From assembly GCA_023418475.1 (NCBI GenBank), contig JAEZZO010000073.1, positions 1-64,000 on the forward strand: DNA of 64,000 bases, given 5' to 3'. Below the pieces are notes generated by a model that had not been told where the DNA came from, did not search any database, and saw only the letters and a list, made by a program, of their open reading frames with translations. Position 1 is the first letter of the stretch; each line of letters begins with the position of its first letter. Of this stretch, positions 1 to 8,119 are shown piece after piece. Origin of the DNA: Bacillota bacterium (lineage in GTDB: Bacteria; Bacillota; Clostridia; Lachnospirales; Lachnospiraceae). A program made the position numbers and the translations under genes.

Positions 1-134
1 CTCGACACCATTATTCTACTACAAAAAGGATGAGGATTCCTTATATTTTTGGTAATTTCTTAAAGTTGTTTATTACAATACCGATGAAACAAGGGTACTG
101 TGGATAAAACTACGGAAACTCAAGCAATTATAGC

Positions 135-162
135 TTGAATTTTAACCGTTTTGTGTTAGAAT
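135..162 (+). promoter_or_regulatory. Probable sigma-A promoter of the glp-like operon
   Basis: TTGAAT at 135-140 and TAGAAT at 157-162 are separated by 16 bp. It is the only good promoter pair upstream of the first gene and lies before the leader terminator at 200-243. Bases 1-134 hold no gene or clear signal that I can see. Confidence 0.5.
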
Positions 163-199
163 AGAATTAATTTAATATTAATGCGTGAGAATTGGAGTC

Positions 200-243
200 A
201 AGCAAATTGAATCACCCTGGTGATTTTATTTGCTTGTTTTTTT
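200..243 (+). terminator. Leader terminator / attenuator before the glp-like operon
   Basis: AAGCAAAT (200-207) pairs with ATTTGCTT (228-235), with an inner ATCACC/GGTGAT pair, followed by a run of seven T. It sits between the promoter at 135-162 and the first gene, so it may be an attenuator. Firmicute glp genes are often controlled by the antiterminator GlpP at such leader terminators; that role here is inference. It could instead simply end an upstream transcript. Confidence 0.6.
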
Positions 244-306
244 ATGTCATGGGAAAATATGTCCTGTAACATAAAAACCCTCCGGGTGAATGCGCAGCTT
301 CGCGTA
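244..306 (+). repeat. Post-terminator repeat element, short copy
   Basis: It begins in the T-tract of the leader terminator and shows the same order as copies at 40842, 43307 and 45321: a hairpin with ATGT/ACAT-type arms, a CCCTCCGGG-like block, then ATGCGCAGCTTCGCG. The 3' part of the full-length copies is missing or diverged here. Because the repeat runs to about 306, an in-frame ATG at 290 lies inside it and is unlikely to be the true start of the next gene. Confidence 0.6.
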
Positions 307-340
307 TTTTGTTTGGCACGGAAAAGGAAGGGGCATGTTT

Positions 341-1795
341 ATGTATGATGTTGTGATTGTTGGAGCCGGAGTTACAGGTAGTGCTATTGCAAGAGAATTA
401 TCAAGATACCGGCTAAGGATTGCCGTTATAGAGAAAAATAGTGATATTTGTGAAGGAACGTCCAAAGCGAACAGTGGTATTATCCATGCCGGCTTTGATG
501 CAAAAGCCGGTAGTTTAAAAGCAAGGCTTAATCTGGAGGGAAACCGGTTAATGGAGGAGCTTTCGGCGGAACTGGATATTCCCTTTCGCAGAAACGGTTC
601 ATTGGTACTCTGCTTTTCAAAACAGGAAAGGGAACTGCTGGAGAAGCTCTATCAGAATGGCATTCAAAATAAAGTACCTGATCTGAAAATTTTAAGTGCG
701 TCTGAGGTAAGAAAACTGGAACCGAATATTACAGAGGAAGCAGTTGCAGCTTTATATGCACCAAGCGGAGGAATTATCTGCCCCTTTACGCTTACGATTG
801 CCCTGGCAGAAAATGCGGCAGTAAACGGTGTGGAATTCTTGTTGGGACAGAGGGTGAAATTGATCGAGAGGGTAGAGGAGAATCAATCAGATTATTATAG
901 AATCCGCACAGAGAAAGGAATTTTGGAAACTAGAACAATTGTTAATGCAGCAGGAGTTTATGCGGATGAATTTCATAACATGGTAAGCGGCAAAAAGTTA
1001 AAAATAACCGCCCGTAAAGGAGAATATTGCCTGTTTGATAAAACTGCCTCCGCAGTTGTTGATAAAACAGTTTTCCAGATGCCAAGTGCTCTCGGAAAAG
1101 GTATTTTAGTGACGCCTACCATACATGGTAATTTATTGATAGGTCCTAGTGCATTCGATATGGAAGAGAAGGAAATGAATAACACCACCGCGTCGGGTTT
1201 GGAAGAAATCATGAGAAAAGCCAGTCGCAGTATTAAAAATGTTCCATATCGCCAGATCATTACTTCTTTTTGTGGCTTACGGGCACATGAGGCTGGGGAT
1301 GACTTTATCATTGAGGAAGCTAAGGACGCACCGGGATTTTTTGATGCGGCAGGAATCGAATCACCTGGACTTACCTGTGCACCGGCAATCGGAAGATATA
1401 TTGCAGATATCTTAGTAAATAGATTGGGGCCGGAGAAAAAGAAAGATTTTGTTCCTACGAGAAAAGGCATTCATAATATTATGGAACTTACGGTGGAGGA
1501 GCGAGAGAAAAAGATTGCTCAAAATCCTGCATATGCAAACATTATCTGCCGATGTGAAAATATATCGGAGGGAGAGATCTTGGAGGCAATTCACAGACCG
1601 CTTGGCGCAACTACCCTGGACGGAGTAAAACGGAGAACCCGGGCAGGAATGGGAAGATGTCAGGCCGGTTTTTGTACACCCAAAACTATGGAGATACTCG
1701 CAAGGGAACTGGGAGTGGATTTGATGGAGATCACTAAATTCGGATCAGAATCCAGGTTGATTACAGGCAGAAACAAGGAAGAGACAAGTAAATGA
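341..1795 (+). CDS. GlpA-like FAD-dependent oxidoreductase with BFD-type [2Fe-2S] domain
   Basis: A 484-residue flavoprotein of the glycerol-3-phosphate dehydrogenase / L-2-hydroxyglutarate oxidase (DAO) superfamily. A dinucleotide-binding GAGVTGSAIA lies near residues 8-17. The last 85 residues form a BFD-like iron-sulfur domain with Cys at about 403, 405, 440 and 445 (CRC and GRCQAGFC). In Thermotoga and clostridia this type is encoded with a pyridine-nucleotide oxidoreductase and a DUF1667 protein, as here, often near glycerol kinase, so the trio probably oxidises sn-glycerol 3-phosphate in the cytoplasm. The ATG at 341 is chosen because AAGGAAGGGG lies 7 nt upstream; an ATG at 335 is too close and one at 290 lies in the repeat element. 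The substrate is inferred from family context, not read directly. Confidence 0.85.
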   Translation: MYDVVIVGAGVTGSAIARELSRYRLRIAVIEKNSDICEGTSKANSGIIHAGFDAKAGSLKARLNLEGNRLMEELSAELDIPFRRNGSLVLCFSKQERELLEKLYQNGIQNKVPDLKILSASEVRKLEPNITEEAVAALYAPSGGIICPFTLTIALAENAAVNGVEFLLGQRVKLIERVEENQSDYYRIRTEKGILETRTIVNAAGVYADEFHNMVSGKKLKITARKGEYCLFDKTASAVVDKTVFQMPSALGKGILVTPTIHGNLLIGPSAFDMEEKEMNNTTASGLEEIMRKASRSIKNVPYRQIITSFCGLRAHEAGDDFIIEEAKDAPGFFDAAGIESPGLTCAPAIGRYIADILVNRLGPEKKKDFVPTRKGIHNIMELTVEEREKKIAQNPAYANIICRCENISEGEILEAIHRPLGATTLDGVKRRTRAGMGRCQAGFCTPKTMEILARELGVDLMEITKFGSESRLITGRNKEETSK

Positions 1796-1888
1796 ACAGT
1801 AACAACAAAACTATGGATACAGTTCTAGTCATTATTCACAGGACAGAATCATTTCTATTGAAATTTAATCATGGAAGGACATGGTGAC

Positions 1889-3157
1889 ATGAATAATTAC
1901 GACATAATTATTATCGGAGGCGGACCGGCAGGGTTGGCAGCTGCTATTGCAGCAAAGGAAGAAGGCTGTGACAATCTTTTAATAATTGAGAGAGATAAAG
2001 AGCTTGGCGGGATCTTAAATCAATGTATCCATAATGGTTTCGGCTTGCATACCTTTCAGGAGGAATTGACCGGTCCGGAATATGCAGCCAGATTTATAGA
2101 ACAAGTGAAAAGCTATGGTATTGATGTGAAGCTTAATACAATGGTTCTTGATATCAGTCCGTCAAAGCAGGTTATCGTAATGAGCAAAGCGCAAGGCTGT
2201 AAGACACTTCAGGCAAAAGCTGTCATTCTTGCAATGGGCTGCAGAGAAAGACCCAGAGGCGCTTTAAATATTCCGGGATACCGGCCGGCGGGAATATTTA
2301 CGGCAGGAACAGCTCAATATTTTGTCAATATGGAAGGTATGATGCCGGGGAAGGAAGTAGTAATACTGGGATCAGGGGATATAGGTTTGATCATGGCAAG
2401 ACGAATGACACTGGAGGGAGCCTTGGTAAAGATGGTGGTGGAATTAATGCCATATTCGGGAGGCCTGAAACGAAATATTGTCCAGTGTCTGGATGATTAT
2501 GGGATTCCTCTGAAGCTTAGTCATACAATTATTGATATAAATGGAAAAGAGAGGCTGGAAGGGGTAACGGTAGCTAAGGTAGACGGGAATAGAAAACCAA
2601 TTGCAGGTACAGAGGAATATGTACCATGTGATACATTATTGCTGTCTGTCGGACTGCTTCCGGAAAATGAACTGTCTAAAAAAGCAGGTGTGATGCTCGA
2701 TCCGGTTACCTCCGGTCCGGTGGTCAATGAAAGTCTGGAAACCAATATAGAAGGTATTTTCGCTTGCGGCAATGTTTTGCATGTGCATGATCTGGTCGAT
2801 TATGTATCCGGTGAGGCAGCCCTGGCGGGACGGAATGCAGTAAGATATATTAGAAAGGAAGATGGCAATACGCTATCCAGGAAGATGCCAATTAAGATAA
2901 ATGCGCTGCAGGGAGTGCGTTATACGGTTCCGCAGTTTATTCGTCCGGAGTATATGAATGAGTCCGTAACAATTCGTTTCCGTGTGGATAATGTATATAA
3001 GGAGGAGTATGTCTGCGTTGACTTTAATGAAAGAGAAGTCTTGCGGCGCAAAAAAAAGATATTGGCGCCGGGTGAAATGGAAGAAATTAAGCTGAAGAAA
3101 AAAGATCTGGACGGAATGCCGGATCTAAAAAGTATTACCATTCGATTGGATGAATAG
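1889..3157 (+). CDS. FAD/NAD(P)-binding oxidoreductase, second gene of the glp-like operon
   Basis: A 422-residue pyridine nucleotide-disulfide oxidoreductase-like flavoprotein. The FAD fingerprint IIIIGGGPAG is near residues 6-15 and a second Rossmann fingerprint VILGSGDIG lies mid-protein for NAD(P). It probably passes electrons between NAD(P)H and the GlpA-like partner upstream. Start ATG 1889 follows GGAAGG and GGTGA; an ATG at 1871 in the same frame has no ribosome binding site. The 93-bp gap from the upstream gene contains a GTGAACAGTAAC-type motif at 1793-1803. An assignment to NADH oxidase or thioredoxin reductase is less likely given the three-gene context. Confidence 0.85.
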   Translation: MNNYDIIIIGGGPAGLAAAIAAKEEGCDNLLIIERDKELGGILNQCIHNGFGLHTFQEELTGPEYAARFIEQVKSYGIDVKLNTMVLDISPSKQVIVMSKAQGCKTLQAKAVILAMGCRERPRGALNIPGYRPAGIFTAGTAQYFVNMEGMMPGKEVVILGSGDIGLIMARRMTLEGALVKMVVELMPYSGGLKRNIVQCLDDYGIPLKLSHTIIDINGKERLEGVTVAKVDGNRKPIAGTEEYVPCDTLLLSVGLLPENELSKKAGVMLDPVTSGPVVNESLETNIEGIFACGNVLHVHDLVDYVSGEAALAGRNAVRYIRKEDGNTLSRKMPIKINALQGVRYTVPQFIRPEYMNESVTIRFRVDNVYKEEYVCVDFNEREVLRRKKKILAPGEMEEIKLKKKDLDGMPDLKSITIRLDE

Positions 3158-3185
3158 GGTATGATTAGAAAGGCAGGATTATGGA

Positions 3186-3551
3186 ATGGAGATAAAAGAA
3201 TTGACCTGTATCGGATGTCCGATGGGATGTATCTTAAACGTAAAAATTGAAAATGGAAGAGTGGAGAGTGTAACCGGCCATACCTGTCCAAGAGGAGAAC
3301 AATATGCTCGAAAAGAGGTTGTTAATCCAACAAGAATTGTTACCTCCACGGTCAGTGTGCAAAATGGAAATCTACCGGTTGTATCTGTGAAAACGGACAG
3401 AGATATTTCAAAAAATAAAATAAAGGAATGTATCAACGCACTGAGAGACATTACGGTTAAGGCACCGGTAAACATAGGAGATATTATAGTACACAATGTC
3501 GCGGATACCGGTTGTAACATAATTTCGACCAAGAAAATAGATGTAATTTAG
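3186..3551 (+). CDS. DUF1667 family small iron-sulfur protein
   Basis: A 121-residue protein with Cys 8, 11, 15 and 34 in a CxxCxxxC...C arrangement (TCIGCPMGC, then HTCPRG), resembling the [4Fe-4S] site at the N-terminus of molybdopterin oxidoreductases but lacking the rest of such enzymes. This matches the DUF1667 family, regularly encoded third in GlpA-like/oxidoreductase operons. It is presumably the electron-transfer subunit of that complex. AGGCAGGA lies about 7 nt upstream of the ATG, and the gene starts 28 bp after its neighbour ends. A strong terminator follows directly. Confidence 0.85.
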   Translation: MEIKELTCIGCPMGCILNVKIENGRVESVTGHTCPRGEQYARKEVVNPTRIVTSTVSVQNGNLPVVSVKTDRDISKNKIKECINALRDITVKAPVNIGDIIVHNVADTGCNIISTKKIDVI

Positions 3552-3560
3552 AATATAACT

Positions 3561-3598
3561 GGAGCAGGTAGTAGTATTACCTGCTCCCTTGTTTTTTG
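3561..3598 (+). terminator. Terminator of the glp-like operon
   Basis: GGAGCAGGTA (3561-3570) pairs perfectly with TACCTGCTCC (3578-3587) around a 7-nt loop, followed by a T-rich run to 3598. It ends the three-gene operon 10 bp after the last stop codon. Confidence 0.9.
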
Positions 3599-3691
3599 TG
3601 TGTATATTGCAATTATGGTAGCAGAGCATTCTTGTTCGGCACCTATAAATGCAATTTCGTTTGTTTAAGAGATAAGTTTTAACATAGGATG

Positions 3692-6337
3692 TTATTTTGT
3701 ATGATTAGTATGGATTCTCTGAAAGACCTTAACAATTTCTACAATAGGAATAACGATAACACTAAGACCCACAGCTACCACATATTCAAGGAAGGAGATA
3801 TGTTCAAAATCAAAAGCGGATGCTAAAGGAGGGATTGCTATAACGGCTGTTGTAAGAAATAGAGAAGCGGCCATGGCTCCGAGTAAAAATACATTCTGTT
3901 TTCTGATCTTAAAAATGGACTGGCGTCTGCTTCTCATATTCAAGGAATGGAACATTTCAGCCATGGAGAGTGTTAAAAATGCCATGGTAATACCATCAGG
4001 ACTTTCTGCAATTTCAAAAACGCCGGCTTCCATATAGTGTCCGATGAAGTAAGCGGCAATGGTAACAGCGGTGATCATAATTCCCTGCCATACCGCATCA
4101 AAGCCTAATCCTCTGGCAAAAATACCTTCCTTTGAATTACGGGGTGGCTGGTTCATCGTATCGGCTTCGCCCTTTTCCATACCGAGAGCCACAGCTGGAA
4201 AAGTATCGGTGATCAGATTAATCCAGAGCAGATGCACCGGTTTTAAGATAGTAAATCCAAGCAGGGTGGAGATGAAGATGGACAATACCTCGGACAGGTT
4301 TGAGGAAAGCAGAAATTGAATGGCTTTTCTGATATTGTCATAGATACGTCGTCCTTCTTTTACGGCATGAACAATCGTAGCAAAATTATCATCGGCAAGT
4401 ACCATATCCGCAACATTCTTAGTTACATCTGTTCCCGTAACACCCATACCGATACCGATATCTGCTGTTTTGATCGAGGGAGCATCATTCACACCATCAC
4501 CGGTCATGGCAACAATCATACCCTTATTCTGCCAAGCCTTAACGATCCGAACCTTATGCTCCGGCTGTACACGGGCAAAGACTGAGAATTTGACGATATC
4601 CTGCTGAAGCTGTTCTTCGCTTATTTCATTCAGCTCAGCTCCGGTTAATGCCTCACAAGCATCATGGATAATGCCCAATTGTTTTGCAATGGCTACCGCG
4701 GTATCCTTGTGATCACCGGTAATCATTACCGTACGGATACCGGCTGTTTTACACTCTGCGATGGCATCCTTTACCTCAGGGCGTATGGGATCAATCATAC
4801 CGGTTAAACCAAGAAAGCACAGTTCCTTTTCCAGATATTCGCTGGTCTGTTCTGCCGGCATCTGCTCCCAGCTTCGAAAGCCTGCGGCAAGAACACGAAG
4901 AGCCTGATCGGCAAAGGACTTATTTGCTTTTAGAATATCCTCCCGAATCTCATCTGTCAGAGGCTTTATACCGGTGCCGTCCCAGTAAGTGTCACAGCGT
5001 GCAATGAGAACATCGGGTGCTCCTTTGGTATATTGCTCAAAGCTTCCGTTTTCCATACGGTGGATGGTACTCATCAGCTTTCGCATGGAATCAAAGGGAA
5101 CCTCACCGACACGAGGAGTGGATATCTCACTGGAATTCTTATGGTATGCGAGCTTATAAGCATAATTTATCAGAGCCGCTTCCGTGGGCTCTCCCTCAGC
5201 TACATTAGAGGAATTCAGGCGGGCATCACTGCAAAGGGCCATAGCGCGCGCAAGCAGCGGTTCGTCCTTGCAGTAGCTGTCTACAACCGTCATTTTATTC
5301 TGTGTCAAAGTACCGGTTTTATCAGAGCATATTACATTCGTACAGCCTAACGTCTCAACAGCTGTTAATTTACGGATTACAGCTTTCTTTTTCGACATAT
5401 TGGTGACACCAATGGATAGAACAATTGTAACTACGGCTGCAAGTCCCTCCGGAATAGCTGCCACAGCAAGGGATACGGCAACCATGAAGGTAGCGAGGAT
5501 GCCTTCCCCGGTAATAGCCGGGTATAAACGAAATACGTTAAAAATAAAAATAAATGCACAAATCGCCAGAACCAACCAGCTTAAGGTTTTACTGAGCTGA
5601 TTTAATTTGAGCTGAAGAGGAGTGGTGTTTTCCTTTGCATTTGTAATAGCATCTGCGATCCGTCCCATCTCGGTATTCATACCGGTGGCAGTAATTACTG
5701 CGGTTCCACGTCCATAGACAACACTACTACCCATATAGACCATATTCTTACGGTCACCGAGTGAAACATCCTTCTGGTCTCCTAAATTTAGAATATTGTT
5801 AAGCTTGTCAACGGGAACACTTTCACCCGTAAGAGCAGCTTCCTCTACCTTCATGCTGGCACTTTCCAGTAATCTGGCATCTGCGGGAATAGCGTCTCCG
5901 GCCTCCAGTATAATAATATCACCTGGTACCAGCTCTTCACTTTTTACTGCCTGAAGCTGTCCGTCACGCTTAACCTTTGAAGTGGCAGCGGAAATTGCCT
6001 GCAAGGCTTCAATCGCCTTCTCAGCCTTGCTCTCCTGGTATACACCTAATATGGAATTAATTACGACTACTGTCAGAATGATGATGACATCGGCAAAGGA
6101 TTCATGGGCATAAACGGATGTAATACCGGAAATGACGGCTGCAGCAATCAGGATAAGTACCATTGGATCTTTCAGCTGATTAAGAAAACGAAGGATCAGC
6201 GGATCTTTTTTAGCCTCCCTCAGTTTGTTTTTTCCTGTCTGCTCCAACCTTAATCCAACTTCTGTAGAAGATAGGCCATCTGCATTTGTTTTTAGCGTTT
6301 GTAAAACTTCCTGAGATGATTGTAAATATTCTTTCAT
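3692..6337 (-). CDS. Cation-transporting P2-type ATPase (Ca2+/Mn2+ exporter class)
   Basis: An 881-residue P-type ATPase with the full order of cation N-terminal domain, paired membrane helices, actuator TGES (LTGESVPV), PEGL motif in M4 (AAIPEGLA), phosphorylation site CSDKTGTLTQ, hinge GDGVND and C-terminal helices. In M6 the NLITDTFPAVALG segment keeps the Asn and Asp found in Ca2+-binding SERCA pumps, so a Ca2+ or Mn2+ exporter is expected. A yybP-ykoY Mn2+ riboswitch in its leader makes Mn2+ efflux the best guess; riboswitch-linked ATPases such as Lactococcus YoaB and pneumococcal MgtA have that job. Start ATG follows GGAGG at 7-nt spacing. Monocistronic. Confidence 0.93.
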   Translation of the reverse strand: MKEYLQSSQEVLQTLKTNADGLSSTEVGLRLEQTGKNKLREAKKDPLILRFLNQLKDPMVLILIAAAVISGITSVYAHESFADVIIILTVVVINSILGVYQESKAEKAIEALQAISAATSKVKRDGQLQAVKSEELVPGDIIILEAGDAIPADARLLESASMKVEEAALTGESVPVDKLNNILNLGDQKDVSLGDRKNMVYMGSSVVYGRGTAVITATGMNTEMGRIADAITNAKENTTPLQLKLNQLSKTLSWLVLAICAFIFIFNVFRLYPAITGEGILATFMVAVSLAVAAIPEGLAAVVTIVLSIGVTNMSKKKAVIRKLTAVETLGCTNVICSDKTGTLTQNKMTVVDSYCKDEPLLARAMALCSDARLNSSNVAEGEPTEAALINYAYKLAYHKNSSEISTPRVGEVPFDSMRKLMSTIHRMENGSFEQYTKGAPDVLIARCDTYWDGTGIKPLTDEIREDILKANKSFADQALRVLAAGFRSWEQMPAEQTSEYLEKELCFLGLTGMIDPIRPEVKDAIAECKTAGIRTVMITGDHKDTAVAIAKQLGIIHDACEALTGAELNEISEEQLQQDIVKFSVFARVQPEHKVRIVKAWQNKGMIVAMTGDGVNDAPSIKTADIGIGMGVTGTDVTKNVADMVLADDNFATIVHAVKEGRRIYDNIRKAIQFLLSSNLSEVLSIFISTLLGFTILKPVHLLWINLITDTFPAVALGMEKGEADTMNQPPRNSKEGIFARGLGFDAVWQGIMITAVTIAAYFIGHYMEAGVFEIAESPDGITMAFLTLSMAEMFHSLNMRSRRQSIFKIRKQNVFLLGAMAASLFLTTAVIAIPPLASAFDFEHISFLEYVVAVGLSVIVIPIVEIVKVFQRIHTNHTK

Positions 6338-6425
6338 TGAATTCCTCCATTCTGCCGTTAACCTGTGTATTCAACGGCACTATAATCTTTGCAGGGAAAA
6401 TTGTAGTAACACAAATCTCCAAAAT

Positions 6426-6457
6426 AAAAAGATCAAGTATTTGTACTTGATCTTTTT
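6426..6457 (-). terminator. Second leader hairpin before the P-type ATPase
   Basis: A perfect 14-bp inverted repeat, arms 6426-6439 and 6444-6457, with a 4-nt loop and A/T-rich ends that give a U-run on either strand. It lies between the riboswitch terminator and the ATPase start, so it looks like a tandem backup terminator in the leader, or an mRNA stability hairpin. Confidence 0.55.
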
Positions 6458-6461
6458 CTGT

Positions 6462-6501
6462 AAAAAAAGACTCAAGCACAGTAAAACTGTACATGAGTCT
6501 C
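6462..6501 (-). terminator. Riboswitch expression-platform terminator
   Basis: On the minus strand GACTCA (6499-6494) pairs with TGAGTC (6474-6469), with an inner ACAGT/ACTGT pair, followed by seven U (6468-6462). The 5' arm overlaps the 3' strand of riboswitch helix P1 (6490-6497), so forming P1 and forming the terminator exclude each other. This predicts read-through when ligand stabilises P1. Confidence 0.8.
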
Positions 6502-6588
6502 ATATATTAAGATAAGCCAAGCTGATGAAACAGCCAGGGATGTTGACTTACCACGCATTCTTCTCTGCGTTAATTACTCCCTCATATA
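6490..6588 (-). ncRNA. yybP-ykoY manganese riboswitch
   Basis: Read on the minus strand, P1 is formed by 6588-6581 with 6497-6490 (core ATGAG/CTCAT). Just inside it are the family signatures: GGGAGTA (6581-6575), AAGTCAACAT ending at 6540, a GCTG/CAGC hairpin, and GAGAC (6501-6497) at the 3' junction. An ACGCA/TGCGT hairpin fills the variable arm. The yybP-ykoY class binds Mn2+ and commonly switches on Mn2+ exporters, which fits the P-type ATPase 150 nt downstream. The match is by eye; a covariance-model search would settle it. Confidence 0.82.
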
Positions 6589-6597
6589 GTATATAAG

Positions 6598-6626
6598 ATA
6601 CTAGCATGACGTTATTGATTTGTCAA
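6598..6626 (-). promoter_or_regulatory. Sigma-A promoter of the riboswitch-ATPase transcript
   Basis: On the minus strand, TTGACA (6626-6621) and TAGTAT (6603-6598) are 17 bp apart. The expected transcription start near 6590 falls right at the 5' strand of riboswitch P1. Confidence 0.85.
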
Positions 6627-6693
6627 GATACTTTACCGAATAGTATTTGTGATAAAATAATTAAAATCATAAAATGCAAGAAGAATATGTGCT

Positions 6694-6709
6694 TTCTGTG
6701 TATACAATT
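6694..6709. repeat. Dispersed GTGTATACAATT motif
   Basis: TTCTGTGTATACAATT here is the exact reverse complement of bases within the left arm of the inverted repeat at 36055-36145, and shares the core with 27413-27435 and 36942-36951. It lies between the promoters of the riboswitch transcript and the GntR gene. It may be an operator (GntR-type sites are often GT..AC palindromes) or half of a small mobile inverted-repeat element. Confidence 0.45.
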
Positions 6710-6749
6710 CAGACTCTTTATATTTCGCAAAAGTCATCCTACAACAATC

Positions 6750-6778
6750 TTGAAATAATATATCGGATCGAGTAAGAT
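6750..6778 (+). promoter_or_regulatory. Probable promoter of the GntR-family gene
   Basis: TTGAAA (6750-6755) and TAAGAT (6773-6778) with a 17-bp spacer, 50 bp before the GntR start codon. Confidence 0.5.
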
Positions 6779-6827
6779 ATTATTAATGTAAATAAGCTTA
6801 TGCGTAGATAAAAAGGGAGTATAGAGA

Positions 6828-7508
6828 ATGATCGGAAAAGAAAAGATGCTGTCCGAAAGCGTGGCAGATGAAATTTTAAATAGGATAACAATTGAGAAAC
6901 GTTATGCGGCGGGTGATAAATTACCAAATGAAAATAATCTGGCCGAAGAATTAAAAATAAGCAGAACAACACTACGTGAAGCGATAAAAATACTGACAGC
7001 GCGTGATGTATTGACTATTCATAGAGGAAAAGGCACCTATGTGAATAATCCTGTTGCCAGCGACAATATAATGGGAATGGATCGGCTTTCCACTTCGAAA
7101 ATGAATGCTAGGGATCTATATGAAATGCGCCTGATCTTTGAACCGGAAGCCGCTTATTATGCGGCACTTCGGGCTACTGACAGAGAGTTGCAGCACATTA
7201 TGGATTACGGCAAGATGATTGAGGATAAAATACAAAAGGGAGAGGACAGAACCAAAGCAGAGCAGGAATTTCATAAAGCCATCGCGAAAGCTACCCATAA
7301 TGAATTTATGAATAAACTTATGCCGATTATTTACCAGGCAATCGGCAAAGGAGTTATTCTATCCGATCACAACGGGACAGCTATAGAGGATACCTTACAT
7401 GATCATAGAATGATTACGGATTTCCTGAAGAAAAGGGATGGAGAAGGTGCAAGGATATCGATGAAGCTTCATATCATGCATGCGATGAATGAACTCAATA
7501 TGATATAA
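6828..7508 (+). CDS. GntR family (FadR/FCD type) transcriptional regulator
   Basis: A 226-residue regulator. The N-terminal winged helix-turn-helix (about residues 8-75) has the typical LPNENNLAEELKISRTTLREA recognition region and a GKGTYV wing. The C-terminal FCD helical domain (about 90-220) carries the His/Asp-rich face that usually binds a metal and a carboxylate or sugar-acid effector. AAGGGAG lies 10 nt upstream of the ATG. The gene is alone; its target is unknown. A GTATAC palindrome upstream (6699-6704) is a possible autoregulatory site. No catabolic gene is adjacent in the same direction. Confidence 0.9.
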   Translation: MIGKEKMLSESVADEILNRITIEKRYAAGDKLPNENNLAEELKISRTTLREAIKILTARDVLTIHRGKGTYVNNPVASDNIMGMDRLSTSKMNARDLYEMRLIFEPEAAYYAALRATDRELQHIMDYGKMIEDKIQKGEDRTKAEQEFHKAIAKATHNEFMNKLMPIIYQAIGKGVILSDHNGTAIEDTLHDHRMITDFLKKRDGEGARISMKLHIMHAMNELNMI

Positions 7509-7576
7509 ATAGGGAATTTTGTATTTCTTACAGATGTAACATAATTATTTATGTATTTTGGCAAGGGTGTTTATGG

Positions 7577-8119
7577 TTATTTCGGTTTACAATGATTGGA
7601 TTCGGAAATCATGGATTTTTTTATGAATGAGGTAAGGGGGTATACAATGAGCCAAATAATTACGATCCTAACTGGTATAGTAATTGCATTTTGAAGAATT
7701 CGTGTAGGTAAAACCGCTAAATAGGCTTGTCCGGTCATCATAATAACCCAATAAGTACTTAATCCTAAGCTGATCACAATGCCTTGAATGATACATGCCA
7801 GGCTGATACGCCATAATTGTTTTGTTTTGCGGTAGAGTATGAGGCCGTAAATCAAACCATTCAGAGCAGCGGAGATGGTATAGCCCGGGAAATAGATACC
7901 TAATCCTTTTGGGAATAAAAGGGCACCGACAATGTCGGCAATGGCTGAACTTATCATTGCGCAAACAGGACCGAATAAGATTGCATTTATAACCAGAGGT
8001 ACAAAGGAAAAACTGATCGATACAATTGGTGTCATTATACCTGCAAAACGCCCCAGGATTACTTGTAAAGCGATCAGCATAGCAATATAAGCAAGTTTTT
8101 GTGTTTTATTCTTATTCAT
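7577..8119 (-). CDS. ECF transporter S component, FolT-like
   Basis: A 180-residue membrane protein with about six hydrophobic segments. It resembles the FolT family of substrate-binding ECF subunits, which capture folates and need a shared energising module (EcfA, EcfA', EcfT) that is not in this window. Family-like features are the early AMLIALQVILGR helix, SFSFVPLVINAILFGP and the ALLFPKG...YFPGYT loop. Start ATG 8119 has GGAGG 7 nt upstream and overlaps the end of the upstream regulator gene by 8 nt, suggesting translational coupling. Other members of the wider family carry other vitamins, so the folate assignment is tentative. Confidence 0.8.
   Translation of the reverse strand: MNKNKTQKLAYIAMLIALQVILGRFAGIMTPIVSISFSFVPLVINAILFGPVCAMISSAIADIVGALLFPKGLGIYFPGYTISAALNGLIYGLILYRKTKQLWRISLACIIQGIVISLGLSTYWVIMMTGQAYLAVLPTRILQNAITIPVRIVIIWLIVYPLTSFIKKSMISESNHCKPK

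Noticed and set aside
290..340. N-terminal extension of the GlpA-like protein from ATG 290
   Set aside because: The extension is encoded by the repeat element and has no ribosome binding site; AAGGAAGGGG correctly precedes ATG 341.
973..1470. Antisense open frame within the glp-like gene, and similar frames opposite ilvD, ATPase and GH genes
   Set aside because: No ribosome binding sites, no recognisable domains, and they mirror strongly conserved coding sequence on the other strand.
5033..5350. Plus-strand open frame inside the P-type ATPase gene
   Set aside because: Overlaps conserved ATPase domains on the opposite strand and has no start signals.
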